From: Aureobasidium sp. EXF-3400
Lineage: Eukaryota; Ascomycota; Dothideomycetes; Dothideales; Saccotheciaceae
Reading direction: 5' to 3'
NCBI GenBank assembly: GCA_024195585.1
Contig: SWBL01000229.1
Span: 1 to 64,000 of the forward strand
DNA length: 64,000 nucleotides
The notes under the pieces are model-generated. The model saw only the letters and a program-made list of their open reading frames with translations. It did no database searches and had not been told where the DNA came from. Position numbers and translations under genes: made by a program. Of the stretch, positions 61,580 to 64,000 are shown in pieces; the stretch's first letter is position 1; every line of letters begins with the position of its first letter.

Positions 61580-64000
61580 TGCGAAAAGAATTGGTTGTTG
61601 TGATTATAAGCTGCTGGTTAGTAGTAGTCGGCTTGGTGGTTGATGTAAAAGAGTGGAACGTCGAATGGTCGACAATAGCAATTGGAACGAATGTGTGGGT
61701 GAATGGTCGCCTGCGAAGAAAACGACAACAAGCAAGAAACGGAGGCGTGCGCGGCGAGGAATGTTTGGTATATGAGAGGTGGGCGACCAGTGACCAGACT
61801 GAGCGGCGCGTGATAAACAGCAATTAAAATGAGTGGAAGCAGGTTGGCACCAGGCGGACTCGGCGGACGTCGATAAGAGAGGGACAACGTTGCAACGACT
61901 TGCGGATGCAATTCAGATTAAGGTGAAGAAGAGAAAAAAAAGAGCAGCAATTACACAACCGTCGCCCAACCGTCTACGCTCCGTGACTTGACCATGCCCT
62001 TGTCCTTTGGCGAAAGCGCCTTCGCGACAAGATGCGACGCTGCGACGAGCAGAGAGAACCTGGAGAAACCGCGCTAGCCTCACGCCAAAACCGCCAGGCC
62101 GGGCTCCGATTGGCGCGCATTGGCCAAATGCAATCTTACGACCATTTCGCGACACTTATGAGACGACCACGTCCCCTGTCTTCCCATACAAACTCGTTAC
62201 TCGCCCACCACCCTGATCTTCTTTGACTGTCAATCAGCCGCGCCGAGAGTAGATCTCTTGCCTCGGGTTCAAGGTTTGATCCAAGCTGCCACACTTCCGT
62301 CTCCTGGTCACCGTCAGTTCAACTTTGGATCGTCCTGGCGTAATGTCATAACAACCCGCACGCTCAGTCGAACGACTCAAACGTTGCAATCACAACGTCT
62401 CTCATTTCGTGAGCGCTCTTTATTCTCCATGCATACCAGCTCGCCACCGTGCATATACGATACACTACGCATATCCCCTATGTAATAGGAGTTCATATTG
62501 CGCTTGTGAAAGGAGAACTCTCGTTCACGCAATTCATTCCCGAATCCCGCTGTATGATCGATTTCGCACGTTCTGCTCCACTGGACCCATCGCTCAGCCA
62601 CACACGTCGGCTGCCTTGTCTGTTGCTGTCGGACATGTGTTTGACTTGTCGCGGCAGATATATCCGTTCCCGTGAACTCACGCCGATGTCTGTCTATTCT
62701 TAATCGCTATCAACTAATGCAAGCCTACTGACAGGCCTGAATCGACTCTTCATATAACGAAGACATCGTCCTTGCTATCTATATGTCTTGCCGTCCTCCT
62801 ACAGCCTTCTATAAGCACCTGAAACACCTTGGTCAAACACAGCCAAGTCTATTTCCAGCTCCCGCTTCACGATCTGGATGATCAATCTCGTAAGACGGAG
62901 TCTGCCTATAATTGTACCTCCCATGCTTCAAGCCGTCTCGTCAAAGCTCTCACGAGGATGACAAAACATCTCAAATGCCAAATGCCTTTCAGGTCTCGCC
63001 TTCCGATTGCCATATTGAATACTGGACTTGGCTGTGACTAGCACCCTGTTCGTCAACACCACTTTCCATATCTCAAGACTTCTATCGACCATCAATGCCC
63101 CTCTTCGTTGCCACTCCTTATCCCCCAACCCGAGGGCTTTCAGATCTCAGCATGGGTAAGTAGGAAAAATCTGTTGTTGTCGACCGTGAGTCAGCAATCC
63201 ACTTCAAGGGGTAAAGCCGTTAGGATTCTCACACCGACTTTCAAAATACCACCTCACCCCTGACTATCAGATGAACAGATACGCGACCAAGTGCTTTCTC
63301 ATGATATGAATCAAAGCAAAGCTTTCTGAATAATGGTATATCATCGTTCAAGAATCGTATCTAGCGGTCGCTCTCTTTCACCCAAGCCCTTGAGGTCCAT
63401 GCATACTTCCTTGTATGCCCGTCTACGTCTGTGCATGAACAAAGCCGATGATGGAGCAATGAGAGCATGAAGACTGGGGGAAAGTAACAAAGTCATGGAA
63501 GACACTGTTCTAGTTTGCAGTGAGCTGTGTACAGTAGAGGTACATCAAGTGTTTCATCACGGTATATACAATCACATGTAGCATCCATGACAACCACATC
63601 CTCTGAACGCCGTCAGTGAAAGGCTGACAGTCCTATTCTCGCAGCAATACTGTGTGACACGCGAGCTACCAAGACGTGCAGAATGATTCATGATGGGGCA
63701 TCTTCAGTCTTCCTCTCGACGGCAATGTACAGCAATATGTAAGCTATAGAAATGCACAGTGCAGTTCAAAATCAAGAAGTGTCCGGAGAGAGCGGACGTG
63801 GAGGGCAGCCATTCACATTCAAATCACCATCAAACATTCACACATCGCAAGTAGTAGTATCAAAAAGTATCAAGAAAAGCAATTGTATTTCGATCGTGTC
63901 TTTGGGTATCTTAGAAATCAGTGACCTGTGGTCTCGTATGCCGCTCCTCGAAGTGCGGGTGCAGAAAAGAGCTGCTTGCACAACTTTGTTTGTTGTGCTG
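61580..64000. other. intergenic region to the window end, 2.4 kb
   Basis: The first 250 bp are the SH3-protein promoter. After that I see no gene on either strand: open frames up to about 90 codons (for example near 62007-62226 and 62409-62703) lack any domain or plausible splice structure. A gene may begin or end just beyond the window. Confidence 0.45.

Noticed and set aside
63738..63760. AAGCTATAGAAATGCACAGT, similar to the foldback element end
   Set aside because: No inverted partner about 120 bp away and no shared interior, so probably chance; could be a decayed half-copy.
1..64000. CRISPR array, prophage, bacterial operon or repeat-induced point mutation
   Set aside because: No regularly spaced repeats, no phage genes, no operon layout, and no strongly AT-biased mutated block was seen by eye.

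Overview
The window is nuclear DNA of a filamentous ascomycete (Pezizomycotina). Most genes are intact housekeeping genes with few, short introns (mostly 47-69 nt, GT...AG, several with a CTAAC-type branch site). The mix of genes (Rox3-type Mediator subunit, BLI-3-like protein, bZIP/DUF3425 factor, fungal Zn2Cys6 regulators, Sfh1 with a GATA-like finger, a 1379-residue Ssd1) fits a Dothideomycete best. That class assignment is inference from overall protein feel, not from a search. I see no bacterial, viral or plasmid genes, no autonomous transposon, no rRNA or tRNA and no CRISPR array. I support 27 protein-coding genes; exon boundaries were worked out by hand from splice sites, frame and family ends.

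Layout. 1-5 kb: a 7-exon sugar-type MFS transporter with CreA-like boxes upstream, then a BLI-3-like flavin split-barrel protein. 5.6-12 kb: PRP6 and a divergent Zn2Cys6 activator whose zinc cluster is split by a 147-nt intron. 12.7-14.6 kb: an F-box-like gene flanked by four copies of a roughly 120-bp foldback (MITE-like) element. 16-19 kb: a bZIP/DUF3425 factor and LSM8. 19.6-26 kb: ERB1, a small Zn2Cys6 factor, RAD10/ERCC1 and the Mediator subunit ROX3/MED19. 26.9-31 kb: an amidoligase-family protein, a small conserved unknown and a PPPDE/DeSI isopeptidase-like protein. 31.6-35 kb: Sfh1/SNF5 and a cyclic phosphodiesterase. 35.3-39.5 kb: SSD1. 40.9-47 kb: GLE1, PRP46 and a four-exon unknown protein with KH-like segments. 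47.2-50.3 kb: prefoldin 5 and ORC1, divergent, sharing a promoter with G1/S-type boxes. 50.3-57 kb: a GT8-like glycosyltransferase, a BTB-like protein, an AlkB-like dioxygenase with CUE and GRF modules, and PEX7. 57.3-61.6 kb: a CSN12/Thp1-type PCI protein and a mucin-like single-pass membrane protein with a cytoplasmic SH3 domain. 61.6-64 kb: no recognisable gene.

How the genes relate. There is no operon and no clear secondary-metabolite cluster. Several functions recur: splicing (PRP6, LSM8, PRP46), nuclear RNA export and processing (GLE1, CSN12/Thp1-like, CPD1-like phosphodiesterase, SSD1), chromatin and transcription (Sfh1, ROX3, four regulators), DNA replication and repair (ORC1, RAD10, AlkB-like). 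The points most worth a second look are the foldback-element cluster around the F-box gene, the amidoligase / unknown / PPPDE neighbourhood, the CUE-AlkB-GRF architecture and the ORC1 promoter boxes.
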